The translations under genes were made by a program, and so were the position numbers. The notes under the pieces were generated by a model. That model was not told the origin of the DNA and made no database searches. It saw only the letters and a program-made list of their open reading frames with translations. A stretch of 64,000 nt of DNA from Saccharopolyspora soli. Its GTDB lineage: Bacteria > Actinomycetota > Actinomycetes > Mycobacteriales > Pseudonocardiaceae. Below are positions 44,229 through 52,582 of this stretch, one piece after another. Location: NCBI RefSeq assembly GCF_022678645.1, contig NZ_JALBWV010000009.1, positions 62,001-126,000 of the forward strand, read 5' to 3'. Numbering within the stretch: position 1 is the stretch's first letter; each line of letters starts with the position of its first letter.

Positions 44229-47200
44229 TCAGGTGTTGAAGTACTTCGCCTCGGGGTGGTGGGCGATGATCGCGTCGGTGGACTGCTCGGGGTGCAGCTG
44301 GAACTCCTCGGAGAGCACCACGCCGATGCGCTCGGACTCCAGCAGGTCGACGATCTTGGCCCGGTCCTCGATGTCCGGGCAGGCGCCGTAGCCGAAGGAG
44401 TACCGCGCGCCGCGGTAGCCGAGCTTGAAGAACTCCTGCACGTCGGCCGGGTCGTCCTGGGCCACCGAGCCGCCGGAGGCCCACCGCAGTTCCCGCCGGA
44501 CGCGCCGGTGCCAGTACTCGGCCAGCGCTTCGGTGAGCTGCACGCCCATGCCGTGCACCTCCAGGTAATCCCGGTAGGCGTTGCGGGCGAACAGGTCGTT
44601 GGCGTAGTCGGCGATCGGCTGGCCCATGGTGACCAGCTGCATCGGCAGCACGTCCACCTGACCGGTCTGCTCGGCCTGCTCCCGGCTGCGGAAGAAGTCG
44701 GCCAGGCACAGCCGTCGGTCGCGCTTCTGCCGCGGGAAGAAGAAGCGGTGCAGTTCCGGGGCATCCGGCTCGTCCTTGTCCAGCACCACGACGTGGTTGC
44801 CCTCGGACACGCACGGGAAGTAGCCGTAGACCACGGCCGCGTGCTGCAGGATGCCCGCGGTGGACAGCTCGTCGATCCAGTGCCGCAGCCGCGGTCGGCC
44901 CTCTGACTCGACGAGCTCCTCGTAGGACGGTCCCTCGCCCTTCTTCGCGCCGCGCAGGCCCCACTGCCCGAAGAAGGTGGCCCGCTCGTCCAGCAGCGCC
45001 AGGTAGTCGGCGACCGCGATGCCCTTGATCACCCGCGAACCCCAGAACGGCGGTGTGGGCACCGGCGCATCGGCGTCCACATCGGACCGCGTGGTGTCGT
45101 CGTATTCGGGTTCCGCGCCCTGCTCGGCCTTGCGCTTCTCGGCGATGCGCAGCGACCGTTCGCGGCGTGCCTTGCGCTCGGCCTTCTTCGCTTCCTCCGC
45201 CGCGTCTTCCGCGGGGCTGTCACCGCGCTTGACCGACATCAGCCGGTCCATCAGGTGCAGGCCCTCGAAGGCGTCCTTGGCGTAACGCACGTCCCCCTGG
45301 TAGAGCTCGTCGAGGTCGTGCTCCACATAGGACCGGGTCAGCGCCGCACCGCCGAGCAGCACCGGGTACCTCTCGGCGACGCCCCTGGCGTTCATCTCCG
45401 CCAGGTTGTCCTTCATGATCACAGTGGACTTCACCAGCAGCCCGGACATGCCGATGGCATCGACCCGGTGCTCCTCGGCGGCTTCCAGGATGGCGTTGAT
45501 CGGCTGCTTGATGCCGATGTTGACCACGTCGTAGCCGTTGTTGGACACGATGATGTCGACCAGGTTCTTGCCGATGTCGTGCACATCGCCCTTGACGGTG
45601 GCCAGCAGCAGCTTGCCCTTGCCGCCGGAATCGTCCTTCTCCATGTGCGGTTCCAGGTAGGCGACGGCAGCCTTCATCACCTCGGCGGACTGCAGCACGA
45701 ACGGCAACTGCATCTGCCCGGAGCCGAACAACTCGCCGACGACCTTCATACCCGCCAACAGGTTCTCGTTGATGATCCCCAACGGCGGCTTCTCGGCCAT
45801 CGCCGCGTCCAGGTCCGCTTCCAGGCCGTTGCGCTCGCCATCCACGATTCGCCGCTCCAGGCGCTCGAACAGCGGCAGCTTCGCCAACTCCTCGGCCCGC
45901 GAAGCGCTGCTGGACTTCGCGGTCTGGCCCTCGAAGAGCTCCATCAACTTCTGCAACGGATCGTAGTCCTCGCGACGCCGGTCGTAGACCAGATCGAGGG
46001 CGACCTGCCGCTGCTCGTCGGGAATCTTGCTCATCGGCAGGATCTTCGACGCGTTGAGGATCGCGGTGTCCAGCCCGGCTTCCCGGCACTCGTTGAGGAA
46101 CACCGAGTTGAGCACCTGGCGCGCCGCCGCGTTCAACCCGAAGGACACATTGGACAGACCCAGCGTGGTCTGCACCTCGGGATGGCGGCGCTTGAGCTCC
46201 CGGATCGCCTCGATGGTTTCGATGCCGTCCTTGCGGACCTCCTCCTGACCGGTGGAGATCGGGAACACCAGGCAGTCGATGATGATGTCGGATTCGCCCA
46301 GCCCCCAGTTGCCGGTGATGTCGGCGATCAGCCGCTCGGCGACCCGCAGCTTCCACTCCTTGGTGCGGGCTTGGCCCTCCTCGTCGATGCACAGCGCCAC
46401 CACCGCCGCGCCGTGCTCGGCGACCAGGCGCATCACCCGCTGGAACCGCGAGTCCGGGCCGTCGCCGTCCTCGTAGTTCACCGAGTTCACCGCGCAGCGG
46501 CCACCGAGGTGCTCCAGACCCGTCTGGATCACCTCCGGCTCGGTGGAGTCGACCATGATCGGCAGCGTGGAGGAGGTCGCCAACCGACCGGCCAGCTCCC
46601 GCATGTCCGCCGCGCCGTCCCGACCGACGTAGTCCACGCACAGGTCCAGCATGTGCGCGCCCTCGCGGGTCTGGGCCTTGGCGATCTCGATGCAGTCGTC
46701 GTAGTGGCCCTCCAGCATCGCCTCGCGGAACGCCTTGGAACCGTTGGCGTTGGTCCGCTCACCGATGTTGAGGATCGAGGCGTCCTGCTCGAACGGCACC
46801 GCCTGGTACATCGACGCCACCGACGGCACGTAGTCCGGGACGCGCGGCGCGGGCGTCAACGCGCCGACCGCCTCGACCACCGCGCGCACGTGCTCGGTGG
46901 TGGTGCCGCAGCAGCCGCCGACCAGCCGGGCGCCGAAGTCGTTGACGAACCCGGCCAGCGCCTCGGCCAACTCGTCCGGCCGCAGCGGGTACACCGCACC
47001 GTTGGGGCCCAATTGCGGCAGACCGGCGTTGGGCATCACCGAGATCGGCACCCGCGAGTTCTGCGCCAGCACCCGCAGGTGCTCGCTCATCTCGGCCGGA
47101 CCGGTCGCACAGTTCATCCCGATCAGGTCGATGCCCAGCGGCTCCAGCGCGGTCAGCGCGGCACCGATCTCCGAGCCGACCAGCATCGTCCCGGTGGTCT

Positions 47201-47795
47201 CCACGGTGACCTGCGCGATGATCGGCACCTGCCGCCCGGCCTGGGCCATCGCCCGCTTCGCAGCCACGATCGCGGCCTTGGTCTGCAACAGGTCCTGCGA
47301 GGTCTCCACCAGCACCACGTCGATGCCGCCGTCGAGCATGCCGAGCACCTGCTCGACGTAGGCATCGCGCAGCGTGGTGTAAGGCGCGTGGCCCAGCGTC
47401 GGCAGCTTGGTGCCCGGCCCGACGGAGCCCAGCACGAACCGCGGCCGGTCCGGGGTCGAGTACTCGTCGGCGGCCTGCCTGGCCAGCACCGAACCGGCTT
47501 CGGCCAGCTCCCGGATCCGCTCCGGGATGTCGTACTCGCCGAGGTTGGCGAGGTTCGCGCCGAAGGTGTTGGTCTCGATCGCATCCGATCCCGCCGCCAG
47601 GTAGCCCCGGTAGATCGAGGACACCACATCGGGCCGGGTCACGTTCAGGATCTCGTTGCAGCCCTCCAGGTTGGCGAAGTCGTCCAACGTCAGGTCGAAG
47701 CCCTGCAATGCGGTGCCCATGCCACCGTCGGCGACGAGGACCCGCTCCCCGACGGCGGCCAGGAACCCGCTCGGATCGTGCTGCCGCTCTGCCAT
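44229..47795 (-). CDS. metH: Cobalamin-dependent methionine synthase
   Basis: 1188 residues with the complete four-module layout. The homocysteine domain has the zinc site GGCCGTT (~290) and an upstream Cys. The pterin domain starts at LNIGERTNANGSKAF (~340). The cap and B12 domain carry the axial-ligand motif GDVHDIGKN (~735). The C-terminal activation domain includes RYSFGYGACPDIEDR. Reaction: homocysteine + methyl-THF to methionine + THF. The ATG 47795 follows GGGGGAG, 21 nt after adoK. No cobalamin riboswitch is evident in that short gap, so regulation must be by the operon promoter. Confidence 0.98.
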   Translation of the reverse strand: MAERQHDPSGFLAAVGERVLVADGGMGTALQGFDLTLDDFANLEGCNEILNVTRPDVVSSIYRGYLAAGSDAIETNTFGANLANLGEYDIPERIRELAEAGSVLARQAADEYSTPDRPRFVLGSVGPGTKLPTLGHAPYTTLRDAYVEQVLGMLDGGIDVVLVETSQDLLQTKAAIVAAKRAMAQAGRQVPIIAQVTVETTGTMLVGSEIGAALTALEPLGIDLIGMNCATGPAEMSEHLRVLAQNSRVPISVMPNAGLPQLGPNGAVYPLRPDELAEALAGFVNDFGARLVGGCCGTTTEHVRAVVEAVGALTPAPRVPDYVPSVASMYQAVPFEQDASILNIGERTNANGSKAFREAMLEGHYDDCIEIAKAQTREGAHMLDLCVDYVGRDGAADMRELAGRLATSSTLPIMVDSTEPEVIQTGLEHLGGRCAVNSVNYEDGDGPDSRFQRVMRLVAEHGAAVVALCIDEEGQARTKEWKLRVAERLIADITGNWGLGESDIIIDCLVFPISTGQEEVRKDGIETIEAIRELKRRHPEVQTTLGLSNVSFGLNAAARQVLNSVFLNECREAGLDTAILNASKILPMSKIPDEQRQVALDLVYDRRREDYDPLQKLMELFEGQTAKSSSASRAEELAKLPLFERLERRIVDGERNGLEADLDAAMAEKPPLGIINENLLAGMKVVGELFGSGQMQLPFVLQSAEVMKAAVAYLEPHMEKDDSGGKGKLLLATVKGDVHDIGKNLVDIIVSNNGYDVVNIGIKQPINAILEAAEEHRVDAIGMSGLLVKSTVIMKDNLAEMNARGVAERYPVLLGGAALTRSYVEHDLDELYQGDVRYAKDAFEGLHLMDRLMSVKRGDSPAEDAAEEAKKAERKARRERSLRIAEKRKAEQGAEPEYDDTTRSDVDADAPVPTPPFWGSRVIKGIAVADYLALLDERATFFGQWGLRGAKKGEGPSYEELVESEGRPRLRHWIDELSTAGILQHAAVVYGYFPCVSEGNHVVVLDKDEPDAPELHRFFFPRQKRDRRLCLADFFRSREQAEQTGQVDVLPMQLVTMGQPIADYANDLFARNAYRDYLEVHGMGVQLTEALAEYWHRRVRRELRWASGGSVAQDDPADVQEFFKLGYRGARYSFGYGACPDIEDRAKIVDLLESERIGVVLSEEFQLHPEQSTDAIIAHHPEAKYFNT

Positions 47796-47816
47796 GCCCG
47801 TGCTACTCCCCCATCC

Positions 47817-48791
47817 TCAGCGAAGCTTCGGCTCGACCTCTGCCGCAGCGGTGTCACCGTATGCCTCGGCGATTCGGGCGACGAACGAGTCCCGCTCGAC
47901 CTGGTACTCCTGCGGCCCGTCGGTCTCCAGCGACACCGTCGCCAACGTGCAGCCAAGTTGCAGCGACCGCTCCAACCCCAGGTCGTGGGTCAAACCGGCC
48001 AGGAACCCGGCGCGCAGCGCGTCACCGACTCCGGTCGGGTCGCCCTTCTGCTTCTCCTTCGGCGGCGCGACCTGCACGGTCGGCTCCGTCCGGGACTCCA
48101 CCTGGACGCCCTTGGGACCCAGCGAGGTCACCCAGATACCGACCCGCTCCAGCACCTCGGCGTGCGTCCAGCCGGTGCTCTGCAGCAGCAGACCGTGCTC
48201 GTACTCGTTGGTGAACAGGTATTCGGCGCCCTCGACCAGCCTGCGGATCGCCTCGCCCTCCATCCGGGCCAGCTGCTGGCCGGGGTCGGCGAGGAACGGG
48301 TAGCCGCGGTCCAGGGACTCCTGGGTGTGCCGCAGCATCGCGTCCGGGTCGTTGGCGGAGATCACCACCACGTCCAGGCCGCCGAGCCGGTCGGCGACCG
48401 GCTTGAGCTCGATCTCCCGCGCCTCGGCCATCGCGCCCGCGTAGAACGAGGCAATCTGGTTGAGGTCGGTGTCGGTGGTGCACAGGAACCGCGCGGTGTG
48501 CTTGGTCTCGGAGACGTGCACCGAGCCGGTGTCCACGCCGTGCCGTTCCAGCCACGCGCGGTACTCGTCGAAGTCGCGGCCCACCGCACCGACGAGGGCC
48601 GAACCCACGCCCAGCTGGCCGAGACCGAAGGTGATGTTCGCCGCGATCCCGCCGCGCCGCACCTCCAACTCGTCGACCAGGAACGACAGCGACACCTGCT
48701 GGAGACGATCAGCCACGAGCTGGTCGGTGAACCTACCGGGGTAGGACATCAGATGGTCGGTGGCGATCGAACCGGTCACCGCAATCCGCAC
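47817..48791 (-). CDS. adoK: Adenosine kinase, actinobacterial PfkB type
   Basis: 324 residues, the same length as the characterised mycobacterial enzyme, which it resembles closely along the N-terminus (MRIAVTGSIATDHLM, then SFLVDELEVRRGGIAANI). The anion-hole motif is DPTGVGDALRAGF (~250-262) and contains the catalytic Asp. It phosphorylates adenosine to AMP. In this operon it would remove the adenosine released by AhcY and pull SAH hydrolysis forward, a step usually left to unlinked genes. GTG 48791 follows AAGGAG. A generic sugar kinase is unlikely given the close match. Confidence 0.92.
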   Translation of the reverse strand: MRIAVTGSIATDHLMSYPGRFTDQLVADRLQQVSLSFLVDELEVRRGGIAANITFGLGQLGVGSALVGAVGRDFDEYRAWLERHGVDTGSVHVSETKHTARFLCTTDTDLNQIASFYAGAMAEAREIELKPVADRLGGLDVVVISANDPDAMLRHTQESLDRGYPFLADPGQQLARMEGEAIRRLVEGAEYLFTNEYEHGLLLQSTGWTHAEVLERVGIWVTSLGPKGVQVESRTEPTVQVAPPKEKQKGDPTGVGDALRAGFLAGLTHDLGLERSLQLGCTLATVSLETDGPQEYQVERDSFVARIAEAYGDTAAAEVEPKLR

Positions 48792-48810
48792 TGCAACACT
48801 CCTTCACCAG

Positions 48811-48900
48811 GGTCGGCCGCCGCGACGGCGCCGACCTCGAAGCTCTACTGGACCTGGGCCGCCACGCCGACTGCGGGGCGCGGTCCACCACGCCCCGCAG
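48811..48900 (-). promoter_or_regulatory. Two hairpins in the metK-adoK intercistronic gap
   Basis: The 137-nt gap holds GGTCGGC...GCCGACC (48811-48817 with 48830-48836, extended by an inner 5-bp stem with one bulge) and CTGCGGGGCG...CGCCCCGCAG (48871-48880 with 48891-48900, loop 10 nt). Neither has a U-run. They may partly terminate or stabilise the upstream mRNA, giving more methyltransferase and MetK than the recycling enzymes. Confidence 0.5.
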
Positions 48901-48928
48901 TATTGCGCGACAGCCTCGTCGATCGACG

Positions 48929-50131
48929 TCAGATGCCCGCTGCGCTCTTCAGCGCCTCGGCCCGGTCGGTGCGCTCCCACGGCAGGTCGACATCGCCGCG
49001 CCCGAAATGACCGTACGCCGCGGTCTGGGCGTAGATCGGCCGCAAGAGGTCCAGGTCACGCACGATGGCCGCGGGGCGCAGGTCGAAGACCTCGTTGATC
49101 GCCGCCTGGATCTTGACCGGGTCGACGTTCTCGGTGCCGAAGGTCTCCACGAACAGACCCACCGGAGCCGCCTTGCCGATCGCGTACGCCACCTGCACCT
49201 CGATGCGGCTGGCCAGGCCAGCGGCCACCGCGTTCTTGGCGACCCACCGCGTCGCGTACGCCGCCGAGCGGTCCACCTTCGACGGGTCCTTGCCGGAGAA
49301 CGCGCCACCGCCATGACGGGCCATGCCGCCGTAGGTGTCCACGATGATCTTCCGCCCGGTCAACCCCGCGTCGCCCATCGGGCCGCCGACCACGAACCGG
49401 CCGGTCGGGTTGACCAGCAGCCGCAGGTCGGTGGCGTCCAGCCCGACCCGCTCCAGCTCCGGGTCGATGACCTGGGCCTTGATGTCGCCGGTGAGCATGC
49501 CCTCCAGGTCGATGTCCGCGGCGTGCTGGGTGGACAGCACCACGGTGTCCAGCCGAACCGGCTGGTCGCCCGCGTACTCGATGGTGACCTGGGTCTTGCC
49601 GTCCGGCCGCAGGTACGGCAGCACGCCGTCCTTGCGGACCTTGGTCAGCCGCCGGGCGAGCCGGTGCGCCAGCGCGATCGGCAGCGGCATCAGCTCGTCG
49701 GTGTCGGTGCAGGCGTAGCCGAACATCAGGCCCTGGTCGCCAGCGCCCTGCTGGGCGATCTCGTCGCTGTCGCCCTCCACGCGCGACTCGTGGGCAGTGT
49801 TCACACCCTGCGCGATGTCCGGCGACTGCGACCCGATCGCCACGTTCACGCCGCAGGAGGCACCGTCGAAGCCCTTGGCCGAGGAGTCGTACCCGATCTC
49901 CAGGATCTTCTCCCGCACGATGGTCGGGATGTCCGCGTAGGCGGCCGTGGTCACTTCACCGGCTACGTGCACCTGACCGGTGGTGACCATGGTCTCCACC
50001 GCCACCCGCGAGCGCGGGTCCTGAGCCAACAACGCGTCCAGCACAGCGTCGCTGATCGCATCGCAGATCTTGTCCGGGTGTCCCTCGGTCACCGACTCGC
50101 TGGTGAACAACCTGCGGTTGATCTCACTCAC
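48929..50131 (-). CDS. metK: S-adenosylmethionine synthetase
   Basis: 400 residues with the standard motifs: [23 protein letters not shown] at the N-terminus (His and Asp for ATP), [20 protein letters not shown] (ATP loop) and [18 protein letters not shown]. It converts methionine and ATP to SAM. GTG 50131 is preceded by GAGGAG, 75 nt after the methyltransferase stop. Only one metK is visible in the window, and it may be the only one in the genome, in which case the operon also serves general methylation. Confidence 0.98.
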   Translation of the reverse strand: MSEINRRLFTSESVTEGHPDKICDAISDAVLDALLAQDPRSRVAVETMVTTGQVHVAGEVTTAAYADIPTIVREKILEIGYDSSAKGFDGASCGVNVAIGSQSPDIAQGVNTAHESRVEGDSDEIAQQGAGDQGLMFGYACTDTDELMPLPIALAHRLARRLTKVRKDGVLPYLRPDGKTQVTIEYAGDQPVRLDTVVLSTQHAADIDLEGMLTGDIKAQVIDPELERVGLDATDLRLLVNPTGRFVVGGPMGDAGLTGRKIIVDTYGGMARHGGGAFSGKDPSKVDRSAAYATRWVAKNAVAAGLASRIEVQVAYAIGKAAPVGLFVETFGTENVDPVKIQAAINEVFDLRPAAIVRDLDLLRPIYAQTAAYGHFGRGDVDLPWERTDRAEALKSAAGI

Positions 50132-50206
50132 GACTGCTCCTCACCTCACAGCTGATGCGGCTTCGATCTTTGCGTACGGTAGTTGGCGTTTTCTTGTCCC
50201 GGGGTC

Positions 50207-51910
50207 TCAGGCCCGAGCGTGGATGATCCCCCAGGCCAAGTTGCCCGCCTTGCCACCGGCGACCCAGTTCTGCAGCCCGGTCTTCATCTTCGTCCGGTAC
50301 TCGTCGCTGATCCGGTCCGCCAGCTCCGCCTCCCGGCTCTCCAGCACCTCCAGCACCCGCGCGTAGTGCGTCGGCAGGTACTCGGTCAAGTCCTCGAACT
50401 CGAAGTTCTGCAGGCCGAGCCGGGCCAGCTCGCGGCGGTAGAAGCCGGGCGAGCCCATGGTGTCCAGGTTGAGCCGGGCCAGGATCGGGCCCAGGTCCTT
50501 CAACCGGGCGCTGTCGGCGGCCATCGGATCGGTGAAGATGAAGGAACCTCCGCCCTTGAGCACCCGGGTCACCTCCTCCAGGACCCGCTCCCGGTCGCCG
50601 CTGTGCAGGATCGCGTCCTGCGACCAGACGATGTCGAAAGCATTGTCCTGGAACGGGATGTCCTCGAAGGAACCGTCCTTGACCTCGATGAGCTCGTCCA
50701 GCCCGGCGGCCCGGTTGAACTCGACGTTGCGGGCGTTCTCGACCTCGCTGAGGTTCAGGCAGGCCACCTTGCAGCCGTAGGTCTTGGCGAGGTGGCGGGC
50801 CGCGCCGCCGTAGCCGGAACCGATGTCCAGGATGCGGGTGTCCGGGGTGATTTCGACCTTCTCGGCCATCCGCGCCACGGTGCGGCGCGAGGCGGTGTCG
50901 ATGTCCTCGTCCGGGGTCTGGTAAAGGCCGATGTGAATGTCGTTGCCGCCCCAGACGTGGTAGTAGAAGTTGTCCGCGTCCTCGGAGTTGTAGTAGTCCC
51001 GCGCGGTGTGCACCGCGGTGGAGTACACATCGGACAGTTCTTCGTCCGGGCGGTACTTCTTCTCGGCGACGTGAATGAAGAAGTCCGGTTCGTCGTCGTG
51101 GTAGGTCTCCTGGAAGTCACCGTAGGTGTCGATCCGCTGGAAACCGACCTCGCGCATCAGCCGCCGCACGTAGTTCTTCCGCAGCGGATACATGTTCAGG
51201 AAGAATTCAGATCGGTCCGGGAAAGTATACTTGAACCGGGCCAGGCCCTCGTCGATGTAATCCGGCTCCGCGGAGACGTCCTCACCGGCGTAGTAATACG
51301 TGTGCTTCGAGGAGAACCCGTTGTCCAGAATGGCGTCGTAATTCCGCTGGTCGATGATCAATACACCGTCGTGCTTGAGCATCGCGTAGAACTCGGCCAG
51401 CGCCTTGCGCCGATCGCGTTCGGAGAACAGGTGGGTGAAGGAGTTGCCCAGGCAGATGATCGCGTCGTATTCGCCGTGGACATCACGATTCAGCCAGCGC
51501 CAGTCGGCGTGCACCACGCGCAAAATGTGCCCGCCGTAGGTGAGGCCGTTGCTGAACGCCTTGGCCAGCATCTGCGGGCTACCGTCGGCGCTGACGGCCT
51601 CGAAGCCCTCCTCCAGCAGCCGCACCGAGTGGAAGCCGGTGCCGGTGGCCACGTCCAGCACCGAGCGGACGTCGCGTGCCTTGAGCTGATCGATGAAGAA
51701 CGAACCCTCGCTCTGGTACCGCTTCTTCCAGTCGATCAGTTCGTCCCATTTTTCGACGAAACCACCGACGTACTCGTAGGTGTAATGGTCCGATTCGCGC
51801 ACGTCCAACGGGTTCTCGCCGAACACCTGCTCCTCGCGGGCCACCAGATCAGCGGTATCCGGAGACCCGGGGCGTTCGCCTGAAGCAAGATCGTCCACGC
51901 TCTTGGCCAT
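50207..51910 (-). CDS. Fused glycine/sarcosine and dimethylglycine N-methyltransferase (glycine betaine synthesis)
   Basis: 567 residues with two SAM-binding Rossmann domains. The N-terminal one (VLDVATGTGFHS, ~84-95) matches glycine/sarcosine N-methyltransferase, including the HADWRWLNRDVHGEYDAIICLGNSFTHL region and the Arg/Tyr-rich substrate site. The C-terminal one begins near residue 300 and has ILDIGSGYGGAARHLA (~358-373), matching sarcosine/dimethylglycine N-methyltransferase. Together they convert glycine to betaine using three SAM. The same fusion is known from the halophile Actinopolyspora halophila; most other producers have two genes. ATG 51910 follows GGGAG. First gene of the six-gene operon. 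Betaine is the likely compatible solute. Confidence 0.95.
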   Translation of the reverse strand: MAKSVDDLASGERPGSPDTADLVAREEQVFGENPLDVRESDHYTYEYVGGFVEKWDELIDWKKRYQSEGSFFIDQLKARDVRSVLDVATGTGFHSVRLLEEGFEAVSADGSPQMLAKAFSNGLTYGGHILRVVHADWRWLNRDVHGEYDAIICLGNSFTHLFSERDRRKALAEFYAMLKHDGVLIIDQRNYDAILDNGFSSKHTYYYAGEDVSAEPDYIDEGLARFKYTFPDRSEFFLNMYPLRKNYVRRLMREVGFQRIDTYGDFQETYHDDEPDFFIHVAEKKYRPDEELSDVYSTAVHTARDYYNSEDADNFYYHVWGGNDIHIGLYQTPDEDIDTASRRTVARMAEKVEITPDTRILDIGSGYGGAARHLAKTYGCKVACLNLSEVENARNVEFNRAAGLDELIEVKDGSFEDIPFQDNAFDIVWSQDAILHSGDRERVLEEVTRVLKGGGSFIFTDPMAADSARLKDLGPILARLNLDTMGSPGFYRRELARLGLQNFEFEDLTEYLPTHYARVLEVLESREAELADRISDEYRTKMKTGLQNWVAGGKAGNLAWGIIHARA

Positions 51911-52241
51911 TCTTCACTCCCACCACTCGCGTTGGTCATGCGCCACCGCAGCACCCGGGTACGCGAAAAGTCCGTGCCCCGAGCTCGTCCGTGCCCGTGC
52001 CGGGTCGCCACTGCGAAAAAAGGCAACGCCTGGATCGGCGTGGGCAGCCGAGAAACGCTCAAGGCCGCAACACCTACGCCGATCGCCCGCCAGTCGGCAC
52101 CTTTGCCGACCAGCCCGACGCTTATTCCTGCGTCGATTAACCAAACTAGGCGAAGGAGATCGCGATGCAAGCGTACAAACGTGTGACACTAATCACCAGA
52201 ATACGATGATTGCGTGATTCGCATTGTCACCCTGGGTGAAT

Positions 52242-52308
52242 AAATGCGCTGCCACCAGCGCCGATTCGGCGCATTTTCTGCACAGGTAACGATCGCGCAA
52301 GTGCAGAA
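52242..52308 (-). promoter_or_regulatory. Two adjacent hairpins in the betaine operon 5' leader
   Basis: Read on the minus strand, TTCTGCAC...GTGCAGAA (52308-52301 with 52283-52276) is immediately followed by AAATGCGC...GCGCATTT (52276-52269 with 52249-52242), both perfect 8-bp stems, then TTTATTC-like U-rich sequence. They lie just downstream of a candidate -10. They could be a cis-regulatory RNA or a terminator for the upstream acyl-CoA synthetase gene. I find no match to glycine, SAM or ydaO riboswitch consensus by eye. Confidence 0.4.
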
Positions 52309-52324
52309 CGTCATCAACCTGTGT

Positions 52325-52352
52325 ATAATATCGCGCGCACTACTTACCACAA
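52325..52352 (-). promoter_or_regulatory. Candidate promoter for the betaine operon
   Basis: On the minus strand TTGTGG (52352-52347), a 16-nt spacer and TATTAT (52330-52325). Transcription would begin near 52318 and leave a 5' leader of about 400 nt before ATG 51910. The -35 is a weak match and other promoters closer to the gene are possible. Confidence 0.35.
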
Positions 52353-52582
52353 CAACTACAAAAAGTACAACCGCGTTCGCCGACAAAAATTTGAAAACTA
52401 GGCATCGCGGCGGTTGACTTTTTCTCTTTTCAGTCGTTCCATCGCCACGCGGAGCACGGATGTTACGATGCTCGTCGTCGCGATGCGCCTCCCCCCTGAT
52501 CAGGCTCGCACCACGTTCCCAGCAGCCCACGGGAAAGTGTGGCACGCGCCGGGAGCACGTGCCACTGGACATTCGGGTACGT

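Larger units (their letters stand above)
51911..52582. other. Long AT-richer leader/intergenic region upstream of the betaine operon
   Basis: About 670 nt that contrast with the GC-rich surroundings, especially 52140-52430. It contains the hairpins and promoter-like element listed separately, several A/T tracts (near 52347-52400) and a perfect TATAAT hexamer on the plus strand (52324-52329). Open frames here are AT-rich and lack support; a 14-codon plus-strand ORF at 52165-52209 with a good AGGAGAT is noted but not called. The region must carry the operon promoter and may hold osmotic-stress control sites. Confidence 0.6.

Noticed and set aside
45255..49010. 1251-codon plus-strand open frame opposite metH, adoK and the end of metK
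   Set aside because: Same mirror-frame artefact; no ribosome site, low-complexity His/Gln/Arg composition.
52165..52209. 14-codon plus-strand ORF with AGGAGAT ribosome site upstream of the betaine operon
   Set aside because: Very short, directed away from the operon and not followed by any gene on that strand; probably chance.
51911..52582. Possible glycine, SAM or c-di-AMP (ydaO) riboswitch before the betaine operon
   Set aside because: I looked for the conserved cores by eye on the minus strand and did not find them; only simple hairpins are visible. A covariance search is needed to settle it.
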